Shown here piece after piece: positions 5,431-5,716 of a DNA stretch of 5,716 nucleotides. The stretch's first letter is position 1; each line of letters starts with the position of its first letter. The translations under genes and the position numbers were made by a program. Where the stretch lies: contig JAUVKA010000283.1 of NCBI GenBank assembly GCA_030592205.1, forward strand, positions 1 to 5,716, in the 5' to 3' direction. A model generated the notes under the pieces. The model was not told the DNA's origin, did no database searches, and saw only the letters and a list, made by a program, of their open reading frames with translations. The DNA comes from Bacteroidota bacterium (lineage in GTDB: Bacteria; Bacteroidota; Bacteroidia; Bacteroidales; UBA12481).

Positions 5431-5716
5431 ATGGATAATTTAGAGAAAATGATGAAAGAAAATAGGGAATTGTTCATGGATCAGGAACCTGCCAGCGGAC
5501 ATTTCGACCGCTTTGAGGAGAAGTTGACCAGGCAAAATAGTAGAAAAAAGGTTTTTCGGCTCACCTACAGAATCAGCCGGGTCGCTGCAATAGGCTTGTT
5601 AATGATAATGTCATCACTATGGGCGTATAATGAGTTTCTCCAGCCGGAGGAAAGAATCATGAGCCTGGGGGATGTCAGCCAGGAATATCAAGAGCTTGAG
5701 TTTTTCTTTACCAGCC
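5431..5716 (+). CDS. Probable membrane-bound anti-sigma or sigma-associated protein (3' end beyond window)
   Basis: The first 95 residues of a protein that runs off the right edge. A charged cytoplasmic N-terminus (about 1-48), including EPASGHFDRFEEKL, is followed by basic residues and one hydrophobic segment RVAAIGLLMIMSSLWAYNEF (about 50-69), then an acidic part with EYQELEFFFTS. The topology (short cytoplasmic head, one membrane span, outer domain) and the 3-nt gap after the ECF sigma gene suggest a translationally coupled partner that holds or modulates the sigma factor at the membrane. No zinc-binding anti-sigma motif (HxxxCxxC) is present in the visible part, so it is not a classical ZAS-type anti-sigma factor. 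The function is inferred from position and topology only. Confidence 0.75.
   Translation, partial: MDNLEKMMKENRELFMDQEPASGHFDRFEEKLTRQNSRKKVFRLTYRISRVAAIGLLMIMSSLWAYNEFLQPEERIMSLGDVSQEYQELEFFFTS

Noticed and set aside
1..5716. CRISPR array, insertion sequence, tRNA or rRNA gene
   Set aside because: No spaced direct repeats, no transposase-like frame with terminal inverted repeats, and no tRNA cloverleaf or rRNA stretch were seen on either strand.

Overview
The window looks like a chromosomal segment of a free-living, probably anaerobic member of the Bacteroidota. Supporting signs are modest-GC DNA, start codons without clear Shine-Dalgarno sequences, matches to the Bacteroidota -7 promoter element TAnnTTTG upstream of three genes, a short lipoprotein signal ending in MSSC, and an ECF sigma factor followed at once by a one-pass membrane protein. 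The assignment to phylum is an inference from these features, not from a database match.

Layout. Positions 1-350 (minus) carry the N-terminal third or so of a MATE-family multidrug/Na+ exporter that runs off the left edge. Positions 351-450 hold its likely promoter and the terminator of the next gene. Positions 451-2601 (minus) encode a 716-residue enzyme of the tungsten/molybdenum aldehyde:ferredoxin oxidoreductase (AOR) family. A 159-bp divergent region (2602-2760, if the next gene starts at its GTG) holds promoter candidates for both directions and an FNR/CRP-like palindrome. Three plus-strand genes follow as a likely operon: a short ThiF-type adenylyltransferase (2761-3372), an unrecognised lipoprotein (3423-4559) and a ThiS/MoaD-like sulfur carrier ending in Gly-Gly (4566-4769). 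A strong hairpin terminator (4804-4852) closes this operon. The right end has an ECF sigma factor (4867-5427) and, 3 nt later, the start of a probable membrane-bound anti-sigma or sigma-associated protein that runs off the window.

How the genes may work together. An AOR-family enzyme needs a bis-pterin tungsten (or molybdenum) cofactor. The ThiF-like E1 enzyme and the Gly-Gly carrier form a matched activation/sulfur-carrier pair of the type used for pterin dithiolene or thiazole synthesis. No thiamine genes are seen, while the pair lies divergent to an AOR gene, so dedicated service to the AOR cofactor is the most economical reading. The lipoprotein between the two halves of the pair is the least explained gene of the window. 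The sigma/anti-sigma pair beyond the terminator appears to be a separate regulatory unit.
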